A stretch of 64,000 nt of DNA from Curvibacter lanceolatus ATCC 14669 (GTDB lineage: Bacteria > Pseudomonadota > Gammaproteobacteria > Burkholderiales > Burkholderiaceae_C). Below the pieces are notes generated by a model. That model ran no database searches. It saw only the letters and a program-made list of their open reading frames with translations, and was not told the origin of the DNA. The stretch covers positions 108,495 to 172,494 of the forward strand of contig NZ_KB906255.1 of assembly GCF_000381265.1 (NCBI RefSeq). The letters run 5' to 3'. The stretch's first letter is position 1, and each line of letters starts with the position of its first letter. Positions 1-9,066 of the stretch are shown here, in pieces. The translations under genes were made by a program, and so were the position numbers.

Positions 1-254
1 CCCACGGTCGCGCACTGCGTGTCGCTCCCTGCCCCCCAGGGGGGTCGCAGCCTGCCTTGGGGCGGCCCGGCGGCAGGCTGGTGGCCCCCACGGTCACGCA
101 CTGCGTGTCGCTCCCTGCCCCCCCGAGGGGGGCCCAGCCCGCCTTCGGGCGGCCGGGCGGCGGGCTGATGTGACCCCCACGCTCACTCACTTCGTGTGAT
201 CGCTGCCCCCCGAGGGGGCAGCAGGCCGCCTTGGGGCGGCCCGGCGCCGGCCTG
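1..254. repeat. Three tandem copies of a GC-rich intergenic repeat
   Basis: Three diverged copies of an approximately 85-bp unit lie head to tail at about 1-84, 85-172 and 173-254. Each unit starts with CCCCACG(G/C)TC, continues with a CACT(G/T)CGTGT segment, then a C-run/G-run hairpin of the CCCCCC-GGGGG kind, and ends in a GC-rich inverted repeat of the GCCTGCCTT...GGCGGCCCGGC kind. The copies differ by scattered substitutions. I recognise this style of intergenic element from Comamonadaceae genomes. A role in transcription termination or mRNA stability downstream of minE is inference. No gene is visible in 1-312. Confidence 0.75.
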
Positions 255-312
255 ACCTCTTCGTTGAAGGCTGGCTGAATTCAAAAGGAAGCCGAACGGC
301 CCCCACGCTGGC

Positions 313-573
313 TCAGCGGGCGTCGGGGAGTTCGATCTTGACTTCGAGGACTTCGAGGTTGTCCTGGCGTTCGAGGTGGACCTTGATGTCGTCGGCGTTG
401 ATGGAGACGTACTTCGAGATCACGGCCACGAGTTCGCGCTGCAGGTCGGGCAGGTAGTCGGGGCTGGCGGCGCTGCGGCCGCTGCGTTCGTGGGCCAGGA
501 TGATCTGCAGCCGTTCCTTGGCCACACTGGCGGTTTTCTTCTTTTCACCGAGCAGGAATGACAGGAAGGACAT
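313..573 (-). CDS. minE: Cell division topological specificity factor MinE
   Basis: The 86-residue product has the usual MinE length. The N-terminal amphipathic segment ([13 protein letters not shown]) is followed by the MinD-contact helix around [13 protein letters not shown] (residues 19-31) and a C-terminal dimerisation domain ([17 protein letters not shown]). MinE displaces MinD from the membrane and drives pole-to-pole oscillation, so that MinC inhibition is lowest at mid-cell. It is the last gene of minC-minD-minE and starts 3 bp after minD ends, so it is probably co-transcribed and coupled. The identification is unambiguous. Confidence 0.98.
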   Translation of the reverse strand: MSFLSFLLGEKKKTASVAKERLQIILAHERSGRSAASPDYLPDLQRELVAVISKYVSINADDIKVHLERQDNLEVLEVKIELPDAR

Positions 574-576
574 GGG

Positions 577-1392
577 TCAACGTCCTCCGAACATGCGCTT
601 GAAGAAACCGGGCTTGACTGCCTCGACGAAGCGCATCGGCTTGTCTTCACCCAGGAAACGGGCCACCACATCCTTGTAGGCCTCGGACACATCGGTGCCT
701 TGGGCGTGGATGGCGGGGGTGCCTTGGTTGGAGGCCTGCAGCACGGCTTCCGACTCGGGGATCACGCCGATCAGCTTGATGCGCAGGATGTCCTGGATGT
801 CTTCCAGCGACAGCATCTGGCCATCTTCGACGCGGCTGGGGTTGTAGCGCGTGATCAGCAGGTGTTCCTTGACGGGCTCCTTGCCTTCGATGGCCCGCTT
901 GGTCTTGGAGCCCAGCATGCCCAGGATGCGGTCCGAGTCGCGCACCGAAGACACCTCGGGGTTGGTCACCAGCAGAGCCTCATCGGCAAAGTGCATGGCC
1001 ATCAGGGCACCAGTCTCGATGCCGGCGGGCGAATCGCACACGATGTACTCGAAGCCCATGGTGCTGAGCTCATTGAGCACGCGCTCGACGCCTTCCTGCG
1101 TCAGGGCGTCCTTGTCACGGGTCTGCGAGGCGGCCAGCACGAACAGGTTGTCGCACTGCTTGTCCTTGATCAGGGCCTGGTTGAGGTTGGCCTCGTTGTG
1201 GATCACGTTGATCAGGTCATACACCACACGACGCTCACACCCCATGATCAGGTCGAGGTTGCGCAGGCCGACGTCAAAGTCGATCACGGCGGTCTTGTGG
1301 CCGCGCAAGGCGAGGCCGGATGCAAAGCTGGCGCTGGTGGTGGTCTTGCCCACGCCACCCTTGCCGGAGGTCACGACGACGATCTTGGCCAT
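577..1392 (-). CDS. minD: Septum site-determining ATPase MinD
   Basis: A 271-residue protein of the ParA/MinD deviant Walker ATPase family. The deviant Walker A motif GKGGVGKTT lies at residues 10-18 with the signature lysine K11. The C-terminus ends in an amphipathic membrane-targeting helix (GFFKRMFGG) typical of MinD. ATP-bound MinD dimerises on the inner membrane, recruits MinC to block FtsZ rings near the poles, and is released by MinE-stimulated hydrolysis. It lies between minC (49-bp gap) and minE (3-bp gap) in one operon. Confidence 0.98.
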   Translation of the reverse strand: MAKIVVVTSGKGGVGKTTTSASFASGLALRGHKTAVIDFDVGLRNLDLIMGCERRVVYDLINVIHNEANLNQALIKDKQCDNLFVLAASQTRDKDALTQEGVERVLNELSTMGFEYIVCDSPAGIETGALMAMHFADEALLVTNPEVSSVRDSDRILGMLGSKTKRAIEGKEPVKEHLLITRYNPSRVEDGQMLSLEDIQDILRIKLIGVIPESEAVLQASNQGTPAIHAQGTDVSEAYKDVVARFLGEDKPMRFVEAVKPGFFKRMFGGR

Positions 1393-1441
1393 GTGTTGCG
1401 AGTCCTTGGTTCTTGGAAAATTGTCTTAAATGGGGGCGGGC

Positions 1442-2185
1442 TCAAAGCGCTTCGATGAGCAGCTTTTCGCCCACCAGGCGAATCTGGGCGGCCTTGCCGG
1501 CCACTTCGGGCGGCAGGGCCACTTCGGTGGTGCGGTAGATGCCGGCGATGGAGACCAGCTCGGGCTCCAGGCAGGTGCTGAAGATGCGGGCCTCGGTGTT
1601 GCCACGGGCGCCAGCGATGGCCTTGCCGCGCAGCGGGGCATAGACGTGCACGTTGCCGTCGGCGATCACCTCGGCCCCGTTGCTGACCAGGGCCAGCACC
1701 ACGATGTCGGCGCCACGCGCATACACCTGCTGACCCGAACGCAGGGGCTTGTCGATCACCACGGTGCCCGGGCCGGCCACGGGCACTTCGACCTTGACCT
1801 CGCGCACCACCTCACGCACCTCCACCTGGGGTGTTTCGTGGCGCTGGGGCAGCACCACCTCGGGCACATCGATCAGGCCGGCCGCCACCGCAGCGGCCGT
1901 CTGGGCCGGGTTGCCGCCGCGCACGGCCACCGGCAGCACGCGGTGGCGCCGCAGCAGGGCGATGAGGGCGGGGAAATCAGGGCTGGCCTCGCTGTCGCGC
2001 ACGGCGCTCAGGTCGATCACCAGCGGGTCGTTGGAGAAAAAATCCGGCGTGTCGCTCAGACGGCGTGTCAGGTCGGCCACCAGCGCCGCAGCGTCGGTGG
2101 TCTTGATCAACAAGGCCACCAAGGGCAAGGTGGCGCTCTTGAAATCAAAATTGGCGCGGGCAGAGCCCGTGGTCACACCGGTCAT
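1442..2185 (-). CDS. minC: Septum site-determining protein MinC
   Basis: The product is 247 residues when started at the ATG at 2183-2185. The open frame runs 87 bp further upstream, but MinC homology begins with the segment ANFDFKSATLPLVAL just after this start. The N-terminal domain (about residues 8-110) is the FtsZ-antagonist part. A glutamate/valine-rich linker follows. The C-terminal beta-helix (from about residue 140, with DKPLRSGQQVYARG and GAEVIADGNVHVYAPLRGKA) dimerises and binds MinD. It is the first gene of the min operon and is divergent from the EamA gene at 2316. Confidence 0.95.
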   Translation of the reverse strand: MTGVTTGSARANFDFKSATLPLVALLIKTTDAAALVADLTRRLSDTPDFFSNDPLVIDLSAVRDSEASPDFPALIALLRRHRVLPVAVRGGNPAQTAAAVAAGLIDVPEVVLPQRHETPQVEVREVVREVKVEVPVAGPGTVVIDKPLRSGQQVYARGADIVVLALVSNGAEVIADGNVHVYAPLRGKAIAGARGNTEARIFSTCLEPELVSIAGIYRTTEVALPPEVAGKAAQIRLVGEKLLIEAL

Positions 2186-2315
2186 GGGAGGCTTGTGGTA
2201 CGCAAAATGGGCCAAGTTTACAGCGCGACACAAGGCCGGCCACCGGCAATTGATCAGGAAGGGCATCGCCACCTAAGCGACCGCTCACACACCCACCTCG
2301 TCCTATCATCCAAAA

Positions 2316-3206
2316 ATGAGTGTCACGCGCAAAAACCACCTCGACGGCCTGGCCCTGAGCCTGTTGCTGGCCTGCTGTCTGTTCTGGGGCTTCCAGCAAG
2401 TGCTGGTGAAGGCCACGGTGCCCGAGATGGCCCCCGTGTTTCAGGCCTGGCTGCGCTTTGCCCTGGCGGCCGCCCTGCTGTGGGCCTGGTGCCGCTGGCG
2501 CGGCGTGGCGCTGTTTCAGCGCGATGGGGCGCTGGGCTGGGGGCTGCTGGCGGGCGCGCTGTTTGCCGGTGAGTTCGTGTGCATCTATGTGGGGCTGCAG
2601 CACACCACGGCCTCGCGCCTGACCGTGTTTCTGTACACCTCGCCGTTCTGGGTGGCGCTGATCCTGCCCCGCTTTCTGCCGACCGAGCGCCTGCGCCGGG
2701 TGCAATGGGCGGGCCTGGTGCTGGCCTTTGGCGGGGTCTTGGCCGCCCTGGGCGAGCGGCTGGGAGGCGGCCCGGGCGGCCAGTGGCTGGGCGATCTGCT
2801 CGGGCTGACGGCTGGCCTGATGTGGGGCCTGACCACCGTCGTGCTGCGCAGCACGCCGCTGGGCCAGGTGGGGCCTGAAAAACAGCTGTTCTATCAGACC
2901 GCACTGTCGGTGGTCCTGCTGCCACTGGTGTCGTGGGCCCTGGGCGAACACTGGGCCTGGCCGCCCAGCACCTTCGCCCTCGGTTCGGTGGTCATCCAGG
3001 CCGCGGTAGGGGCCTTTGCCAGCTACCTGACCTGGATGTGGGTGCTCGGCCACTACCCCGCCACCAAGGTGTCGGCCTTTGTCTTTCTGACCCCGGTGTT
3101 CGCCTTGGCCGTGGGGGCGGGCTGGCTGGGCGAGCCGGTGACGCCCGGCCTGATCGGTGCCCTGGCCCTGGTGGGCACGGGCATTGTGCTGGTCAACCGG
3201 CGCTGA
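2316..3206 (+). CDS. EamA-family (DMT superfamily) transporter
   Basis: A 296-residue hydrophobic protein with about ten predicted membrane helices arranged as two EamA repeats: residues 10-140 (motif LFAGEFVCIYVGLQHTTASR) and 150-290 (motif GAFASYLTWMWVLGHYPATKVS). This is the drug/metabolite transporter fold of inner-membrane exporters. The substrate cannot be read from sequence. The gene is divergent from minC, with about 130 bp between them, and stands alone, ending 39 bp before the convergent acetoacetyl-CoA synthetase gene. Confidence 0.9.
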   Translation: MSVTRKNHLDGLALSLLLACCLFWGFQQVLVKATVPEMAPVFQAWLRFALAAALLWAWCRWRGVALFQRDGALGWGLLAGALFAGEFVCIYVGLQHTTASRLTVFLYTSPFWVALILPRFLPTERLRRVQWAGLVLAFGGVLAALGERLGGGPGGQWLGDLLGLTAGLMWGLTTVVLRSTPLGQVGPEKQLFYQTALSVVLLPLVSWALGEHWAWPPSTFALGSVVIQAAVGAFASYLTWMWVLGHYPATKVSAFVFLTPVFALAVGAGWLGEPVTPGLIGALALVGTGIVLVNRR

Positions 3207-3245
3207 AGCGCCGGCCCGCCGGGGTGCAGGCCGGCTCAGCCCCCG

Positions 3246-5375
3246 TCAAGCGGGGTGGGCCGCAGCGCGCCGGGCGGCAAAGTCGACGTACCAGTCCAGG
3301 CAGGCCGCGTTGGCCATGGCGTCCTTGTTGATGACCTTCTCGATGGGCTGGCCCAGCAGCAGCTTCTTGATGGGCAGTTCCTGCTTCTTGCCGGTGAGGG
3401 TGCGCGGGATCTCGGCTACCTGGAAGATCTCGTCCGGCACGAAGCGCGGCGACAGCGCCACCTTGACCGCCTCATTGAGGCGATGGCGCATCGCCTCATC
3501 GAGGCTGAGGCCCTCGCGCAGCACCACAAACAGGGGCATGTAGCTGTCGCGGCCGAGGTATTCGAGGTCGACCACCATGGAGTCCAGCACCTCGGGCAGG
3601 GCTTCGACGGCGCTGTAAAGCTCGCTGGTGCCCATGCGCAGGCCATGGCGGTTGATGGTGGCGTCGGAGCGGCCATAGATCACGCAGGCGCCGTCGGCAC
3701 CGATGCGCAGCCAGTCGCCGTGGCGCCACACGCCGCCGGCCTCGGGCCCCGCATCGCCGCCGCCAGGCCGGCGGCCGTGGCCGGCGGGGTACATGTCGAA
3801 GTAGCTCGACAGGTAGCGCCGCCCCCCTTCATCGCCCCAGAAGAACAGCGGCATGGACGGGATGGGCTGGCTGCAGATCAGCTCGCCGACCTCGCCCTGC
3901 ACGGGCTGGCCCTGCTCGCTCCAGGCCTCGACCGCACTGCCCAACATGCGACACTGCATCTGACCGGGCACCTGGGGCAGTTCGCGGTTGCCGCCAATGA
4001 AGGCGCCGGCAAAGTCGGTGCCGCCAGAGATGTTGCACCACCAGATGTCGGCCTCGGGCGCATAGGCCTCTCGCAGCTCGGGCTGGCCGGCGGCCGCCGC
4101 CCGGGCCTGGCGCAATTGGCGAAACTGCGCCGTGCCCCAACGCTGCACGTCTTCCGACAAGGGCGAGCCCGTGGTGCCCAGCGCGCGCACGGCGCTGAGG
4201 TCGCCCACCGAGGGCAAGTCCACCCCGGCCTTCATGCAGTTGGCAAAGAAGGCCGCGCCGGCGCCGAAGAAGGTGACGCCGGTCTCGGCGGCAAAGCGCC
4301 ACAAGGTGGCCCAGTCGGGCTTGTCGCGGCTGCCACCGGGGTTGCCGTCGTAGGTGACGCAGGTGGTGCCGCTGAGCAGGCCGCTGACCTGGGCGTTCCA
4401 CATCACCCAGCCGGTGGAGCTGTACCAGTGGTAGCGCTCGCCCCAGGAGTTGGCCTCGTAGCTGCAACCGATGTCGTTGTGCAGTGTTTTCAGGGCCAGG
4501 GCCACCACCACGGTGCCACCATGGCCATGCACGATGGGTTTGGGCAAGCCGGTGGTGCCGCTGGAATAGACGATCCACAGCGGGTGGTCGAACGGCAGCC
4601 ATTCGGGTTCGAAGGCGGCCGTGGCGGCGTCATCGCCCAGCAGGGCCTGCGCCCAGGGCGTGGCCCCAGGCAGGCTGGCCGCCGGGTCGAGATTGCCGTG
4701 CAGCACCAGGTGCTGCACGCTGGGCAGGGCCTGGCGCAACTCGGCGACCACGGGCAGGCGGTCATGGTCGCGCCCGCCGTAGCTGACGCCATCGCAGGCG
4801 ATCAGCACCTTGGGTTCGATCTGCTTGAAGCGGTCGAGCACCGCATGGGTGCCCATGTCGGGGGCGCACAGGCTCCAGACGGCCCCCAGGCTGGCGGTGG
4901 CCAGGAAGGCGATGGTGGCCTCGGGGATGTTGGGCAGGTAGGCCGCCACGCGGTCACCGCGCTGCACCCCCTGGGCGCGCAGATGCAAGGCCAGGGCCGC
5001 CACCTGGCGGCGCAGCTCGGGCCAACTGAGCTCGCGCTGCTGGCCCTTCTCGTTGCAGCTGATCCAGGCGGCAAAGCCCGCCTGGTGGGCCGGCTGCACA
5101 TGGCGAAACACCTGCTGCACGTAATTGACCTGGGCCCCCGGAAACCACTGCGCGCCCGGCATGGTGTTGCGCGCCAGCACCGCCGTGTGCGGCGTGGGCG
5201 ACTGCAGCTCGAAATAGTCCCAGATGCTTTGCCAGAAAGCATCCAGGTCCGTCACCGACCAGCGCCACAGGGCGTCATAGCTGTCAAAGGCCAGGCCGCG
5301 CTCACGCTGCAGCCACTCGCGGTAAAGGGTCATCTGCGGGCGGAACGGGGCCGGGCCCGGGGGGCTCATGGTCAT
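3246..5375 (-). CDS. Acetoacetate--CoA ligase (acetoacetyl-CoA synthetase)
   Basis: A 709-residue ANL-superfamily enzyme, somewhat longer than the usual 650-660 residues. The N-terminal region (YREWLQRERGLAF, then DLDAFWQSIWDYF) is the ACAS_N extension seen in acetyl- and acetoacetyl-CoA synthetases. The AMP-binding loop YSSGTTGLPKP is at 270-280. The catalytic C-terminal lysine lies in LTGKKQELPIKK (K663). It should activate acetoacetate with ATP and CoA, feeding ketone-body or polyhydroxybutyrate carbon into acetoacetyl-CoA. Two ATGs (5375 and 5369) are close together. A Gly/Arg-rich insert (residues about 535-550) before the C-terminal subdomain accounts for part of the extra length. It is a single-gene unit. 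Confidence 0.9.
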   Translation of the reverse strand: MTMSPPGPAPFRPQMTLYREWLQRERGLAFDSYDALWRWSVTDLDAFWQSIWDYFELQSPTPHTAVLARNTMPGAQWFPGAQVNYVQQVFRHVQPAHQAGFAAWISCNEKGQQRELSWPELRRQVAALALHLRAQGVQRGDRVAAYLPNIPEATIAFLATASLGAVWSLCAPDMGTHAVLDRFKQIEPKVLIACDGVSYGGRDHDRLPVVAELRQALPSVQHLVLHGNLDPAASLPGATPWAQALLGDDAATAAFEPEWLPFDHPLWIVYSSGTTGLPKPIVHGHGGTVVVALALKTLHNDIGCSYEANSWGERYHWYSSTGWVMWNAQVSGLLSGTTCVTYDGNPGGSRDKPDWATLWRFAAETGVTFFGAGAAFFANCMKAGVDLPSVGDLSAVRALGTTGSPLSEDVQRWGTAQFRQLRQARAAAAGQPELREAYAPEADIWWCNISGGTDFAGAFIGGNRELPQVPGQMQCRMLGSAVEAWSEQGQPVQGEVGELICSQPIPSMPLFFWGDEGGRRYLSSYFDMYPAGHGRRPGGGDAGPEAGGVWRHGDWLRIGADGACVIYGRSDATINRHGLRMGTSELYSAVEALPEVLDSMVVDLEYLGRDSYMPLFVVLREGLSLDEAMRHRLNEAVKVALSPRFVPDEIFQVAEIPRTLTGKKQELPIKKLLLGQPIEKVINKDAMANAACLDWYVDFAARRAAAHPA

Positions 5376-5558
5376 GATCTTGCGGTCTCCTTGTGGCCCA
5401 AGACTAGCAGCGGCCCCGCCCGCCCGTCAGCCGGGATGTCCCGCGGTCTGGCGGCCTGCGTGTCACGGGTTTGACAGGACGCCACTCATCAAATGGACCG
5501 GGCATTCCAGCCCATGACGCGCCACAAAGCATTGAGCGCCCCCCACCATGGGCCCACC

Positions 5559-6590
5559 ATGCCCAGCGCCCACGACAGCCATTACAAGCTTTTGTTCTCA
5601 CACCCCGAGATGGTGCGCGATCTGCTGATCGGCTTCGTCCCGGGCGACTGGTCACAAACCGCTCAGTTCGACAGCCTGGAGCGCGTCAATGCCAGCTACG
5701 TGAGCGACACCGACCGACAGCGGCATGAGGACATGGTGTGGCGACTGAAGGTGGGGCCGCATTGGGTCTGGGTGTACCTGTTGCTTGAGTTCCAAAGCCA
5801 GCCTGACGAATGGATGGCCGTGCGGATGATGGCCTACGTCAGCCTGTTGAGCCAACATCTGATCAAAGAGGGACAACTCGAACAGGGCAAGTTGCCTGCC
5901 CTGATCCCCATCGTGCTTTACAACGGGGGTCGCAGCTGGAAAAGCCCGACCAACGTGGCCGACTGCTTTGCCCCCAGCCTGCCAGGTCTGGCGCCGTTTC
6001 GCCCCCAGCTGCGATACCACCTGATCGATGAGGCGCGACTGCAGCTGTCCTCCACCCCAGGTGTGCGCAACGTGGCCAGCGCCTTGTTTCAACTGGAGCG
6101 CAGCAACACACCAACCGACATCGCGCACTTGGCCGCCGCCGTGGGCGAAGCCCTGCAAGCGCCCGAACATCAACCACTGCGCCGAACCGTCAACCTCTGG
6201 CTGCGACGCCTGATCCGGCGCAAAATGCCGGACATTGCCGCCGCAGAACTCGATCAGATCGATGATCTTTTGAAAGGCCCCACCATGCTCGAAGAAACCC
6301 TGGAGCGCCTCTACACCGAAGCGATTGAAAAAGGCCTGGCCAAAGGACAGTCGATCGGGATGTCCCAAGGTCTGTCCCAGGGTCTATCTCAGGGCTTATC
6401 CCAGGGCCTGTCTCAAGGCGCAAGCCAACTTCTGAGCCGGCTGCTGGAGCAGCGTTTTGGACCGCTGCCCGAATGGGCCAGCCAGCGCCTTCAGTCGGCA
6501 TCGTCACCTCAGTTGGAGCACTGGGCCGATCAGCTGTTCACAGCGTCGACCCTGGAAACCCTGCTCGCAACCCAGGACTCAGCCGGCTGA
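5559..6590 (+). CDS. Rpn/YhgA-family nuclease with SQGL tandem repeat
   Basis: A 343-residue protein of the Rpn/YhgA (Transposase_31) family of PD-(D/E)XK nucleases, known for recombination-promoting or defence-related DNA cleavage. The conserved region starts HDSHYKLLFSHPEMVRDLL. Probable active-site elements are the acidic pair in HEDMVWRLK and the E-x-Q of LLLEFQSQ, followed by the LPALIPIVLYNGG strand typical of the family. The C-terminal part holds four SQGL units plus SQGA, encoded by five 12-bp units. In-frame ATGs also occur at 5493 and 5514. I chose 5559 because homology starts directly after it. The gene stands alone and is convergent with the HDOD gene. Confidence 0.85.
   Translation: MPSAHDSHYKLLFSHPEMVRDLLIGFVPGDWSQTAQFDSLERVNASYVSDTDRQRHEDMVWRLKVGPHWVWVYLLLEFQSQPDEWMAVRMMAYVSLLSQHLIKEGQLEQGKLPALIPIVLYNGGRSWKSPTNVADCFAPSLPGLAPFRPQLRYHLIDEARLQLSSTPGVRNVASALFQLERSNTPTDIAHLAAAVGEALQAPEHQPLRRTVNLWLRRLIRRKMPDIAAAELDQIDDLLKGPTMLEETLERLYTEAIEKGLAKGQSIGMSQGLSQGLSQGLSQGLSQGASQLLSRLLEQRFGPLPEWASQRLQSASSPQLEHWADQLFTASTLETLLATQDSAG
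6363..6422 (+). repeat. Five 12-bp tandem units encoding SQGL
   Basis: Five consecutive 12-bp units at 6363, 6375, 6387, 6399 and 6411 encode SQGL four times and SQGA once. The units differ only at silent or near-silent positions (TCC/TCT, CAA/CAG, CTG/CTA/TTA), so the repeat is old or has been maintained at the protein level. Any copy-number change would stay in frame. Confidence 0.9.
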
Positions 6591-6593
6591 GGC

Positions 6594-7460
6594 TTACAGG
6601 TGCACGGCCTCAAAGGCCGGGTGCAACTCATCAATCCAGTGGTTGAGTTCGTCCTGGTTGACGTTGAGGTGGGCCAGACAGGCTTCGCCGTGCTGACCCC
6701 ATTCGCGTGAGGGTGCCAGCAGTTCGTGCTGGCCCACCAGGTACTCGGCCATCAGGCCCATGGCCACGAGGTGGCGCACGGTGTCCGGAAAGCGCTCATC
6801 GTCCAGGCAGGCAAAGTCATGGTGCAGCCAGATGGCCTGGGCCACCTCGTCGGACAGGCGCCAGGTGCGTGCCACGATGGCGCCGACCACGGCATGGTCG
6901 GTGCGGTGGTTGGCGTTTTCGGTCTGGGTGAAGGTGCGGTCCTTGCGGGCCAGGGCTTCGGTCAAGGTGCCCGAGTAGCCTCGCACGGCCCGCATCATCA
7001 CCGGGATGCCCACGTGGCAGAACAGGCCGAAGCTGTAACCCAGGCCCGGGTCCAGGCTGTAGAGCTGGCGCCCGATGTGCTCGCAGGCGATGGCCCGGCG
7101 CTGTGAGCTTTCCCAGAAATGGTCCAACAGCGCCGAACGCACGGGCAGGGCATGTTTGACCAGAAAGCCGGTCAACAGCTCCACCGAGGGGCGCACCCCC
7201 AGCACCGTCAAGGCCATGCCCACGGTGTTGACCGGCTGGGCCAGGCCGTGCAGCGGGCTGTTGGCCTGGCGGATCAAGGCCGCGGCCATGGCCACATCGG
7301 CTGCGGCCACCTGGGAAATCTCTTCCACATCGGGCTCGCGCTGGGCGATGGCCTGTTGCAGGCGCACCAGCAGCTCCGGGCAAGGGGGAATCAGGATGTC
7401 GCGCACGGCCGGGTTGCGGCGGGCGGTTTCGATGTCGGGAATGGGCAGCTTGGAGGTCAC
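6594..7460 (-). CDS. HDOD domain protein
   Basis: A 288-residue protein made almost entirely of an HDOD domain (about residues 20-220: PPCPELLVRLQQAI, VAAADVAMAAALIRQANSPLHG, ALTVLGVRP). HDOD proteins are HD-superfamily relatives that usually lack the metal-binding residues and act in signalling, often beside c-di-GMP or two-component systems. The best start is GTG at 7458-7460, since MTSKLPIPDIE begins there and no in-frame ATG fits as well. It is a single gene, divergent from uraA and only 3 bp from the convergent Rpn gene. No partner is identifiable. Confidence 0.85.
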   Translation of the reverse strand: MTSKLPIPDIETARRNPAVRDILIPPCPELLVRLQQAIAQREPDVEEISQVAAADVAMAAALIRQANSPLHGLAQPVNTVGMALTVLGVRPSVELLTGFLVKHALPVRSALLDHFWESSQRRAIACEHIGRQLYSLDPGLGYSFGLFCHVGIPVMMRAVRGYSGTLTEALARKDRTFTQTENANHRTDHAVVGAIVARTWRLSDEVAQAIWLHHDFACLDDERFPDTVRHLVAMGLMAEYLVGQHELLAPSREWGQHGEACLAHLNVNQDELNHWIDELHPAFEAVHL

Positions 7461-7670
7461 AAGGTGGCGGGCGGGTGGCCCGTCGCAGGTTGGCGCAAGA
7501 GCCCCGATTGTCGTATCAATTTGTTAACAGAACCAGCACAAAAACCGTTGCAGGATCAAACGCTTATCACGTTTGTCAAAGTGCGAACACTCCGTACTGC
7601 CCCCGCCATTTACCACCCGTCTGCCTGCTAGCATTCGCCGCGTTTCTAACCCAACAGACAGGATTTCAGC

Positions 7671-8960
7671 ATGGGACTATTCGACTGGCGGCTGCGCAGC
7701 CCCGAGGTGTTGCAGCAGGGAGGGGTGATCGGCCCGGATGAACGACTGCCCTGGGGGCAGACCGCGCTGATGGGGGTACAACACGTGATCGCCATGTTCG
7801 GCGCCACCGTGCTGGCGCCGATCCTGATGGGCTTCGACCCCAACATCGCCATCCTGATGAGCGGCATCGGAACCCTGGTGTTCTTTCTGATCACCGGCGG
7901 CAAGGTGCCCAGCTACCTGGGGTCGAGCTTTGCTTTCATCGGGGTGGTGATCGCCGCCTCGGGCTACGCAGGCAAGGGCCCCAATGCGGGCATGGCGGTG
8001 GCGCTGGGCGGCATCGTGGCCTGCGGCGCCATCTACACCGCCATCGGTGTGCTGGTTCAGGCCGTGGGCACGCGCTGGATCGAACGCCTGATGCCCCCGG
8101 TCGTCACCGGTGCGGTGGTGGCCGTGATCGGCCTGAACCTGGCCAGCGTGCCGATCAAGAACATGGCGGCCAGCAACTTCGACAGCTGGATGCAGGCCGT
8201 GACCTTTGTCTGCGTGGGCCTGGTGGCCGTGCTGACGCGCGGCATGCTGCAACGCCTGCTGATCCTGGTGGGCCTGATCGTGGCCAGCGTGATCTATGCG
8301 CTGCTGACCAATGGCCTGGGCCTGGGCAAGCCGCTGGACCTGTCGGGCGTGGCCAATGCCGCCTGGCTGGGCCTGCCCGGCTTCGCCAGCCCGGTGTTCA
8401 GCGCCAACGCCATGCTGCTGATCGCCCCGGTGGCCATCATCCTGGTGGCCGAGAACCTGGGCCACATCAAGGCCGTGACCGCCATGACCGGCAAGAACCT
8501 GGACGCCTACATGGGCCGGGCCTTCATCGGCGACGGTGTGGCCACCATGCTCTCGGGCAGCGCCGGCGGCACCGGCGTGACCACCTATGCCGAAAACATC
8601 GGCGTGATGGCCGCCACCAAGATCTATTCCACCGCCGTGTTCGCCTGCGCTGCCGTGCTGGCGGTGGTGCTGGGCTTCAGCCCCAAGTTCGGGGCCGTGA
8701 TCCAGGCGATCCCGCTGCCGGTGATGGGCGGGGTGTCCATCGTGGTGTTCGGCCTGATCGCGGTGGCTGGCGCCAAGATCTGGGTGGACAACAAGGTCGA
8801 CTTCTCCGACAACAAGAACCTGATCGTGGCCGCCGTGACCCTGATCCTGGGCACCGGCGACTTCACGCTGAAGTTCGGCGACTTTGGCCTGGGCGGCATC
8901 GGCACCGCGACCTTCGGCGCCATCGGGCTGTACGCCCTGCTCAACCGGCGCTCTGCCTGA
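7671..8960 (+). CDS. uraA: Uracil-xanthine permease (NCS2 family)
   Basis: A 429-residue protein of the nucleobase:cation symporter-2 family, with an expected 14-helix inner-membrane fold. N-terminal LPWGQTALMGVQHVIAMFGATVLAPILMGFD and the glutamate-bearing IILVAENLGHIKAV segment are family signatures. GTGVTTYAENIGVMAATKIYS matches the second conserved substrate-site region of UraA. It should import uracil with protons. An SD-like AGGA lies 8 bp ahead of the ATG. The 210-bp upstream gap separates it from the divergent HDOD gene. The exact nucleobase (uracil versus xanthine) is inferred from overall resemblance to UraA. Confidence 0.9.
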   Translation: MGLFDWRLRSPEVLQQGGVIGPDERLPWGQTALMGVQHVIAMFGATVLAPILMGFDPNIAILMSGIGTLVFFLITGGKVPSYLGSSFAFIGVVIAASGYAGKGPNAGMAVALGGIVACGAIYTAIGVLVQAVGTRWIERLMPPVVTGAVVAVIGLNLASVPIKNMAASNFDSWMQAVTFVCVGLVAVLTRGMLQRLLILVGLIVASVIYALLTNGLGLGKPLDLSGVANAAWLGLPGFASPVFSANAMLLIAPVAIILVAENLGHIKAVTAMTGKNLDAYMGRAFIGDGVATMLSGSAGGTGVTTYAENIGVMAATKIYSTAVFACAAVLAVVLGFSPKFGAVIQAIPLPVMGGVSIVVFGLIAVAGAKIWVDNKVDFSDNKNLIVAAVTLILGTGDFTLKFGDFGLGGIGTATFGAIGLYALLNRRSA

Positions 8961-8969
8961 AGCGCTTTC

Positions 8970-8992
8970 GCCCCGGCCTGCCCGGCCGGGGC
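8970..8992 (+). terminator. GC hairpin after the uracil permease gene
   Basis: A perfect inverted repeat, GCCCCGGCC / GGCCGGGGC, separated by 5 bases, starts 10 bp after the permease stop codon. It has no T-run, so it may act as a stability hairpin rather than a strict intrinsic terminator. Confidence 0.5.
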
Positions 8993-9066
8993 ATGAGGGC
9001 GCGCCCTGCCCCCTCCGGGGCACAGATTGCGCTACCCTCGGTCCTCCACACCCCAGGAGGATTCTC

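Noticed and set aside
1-254. CRISPR array at the left edge
   Set aside because: The three units are about 85 bp, diverged and head to tail with no unique spacers of regular length.
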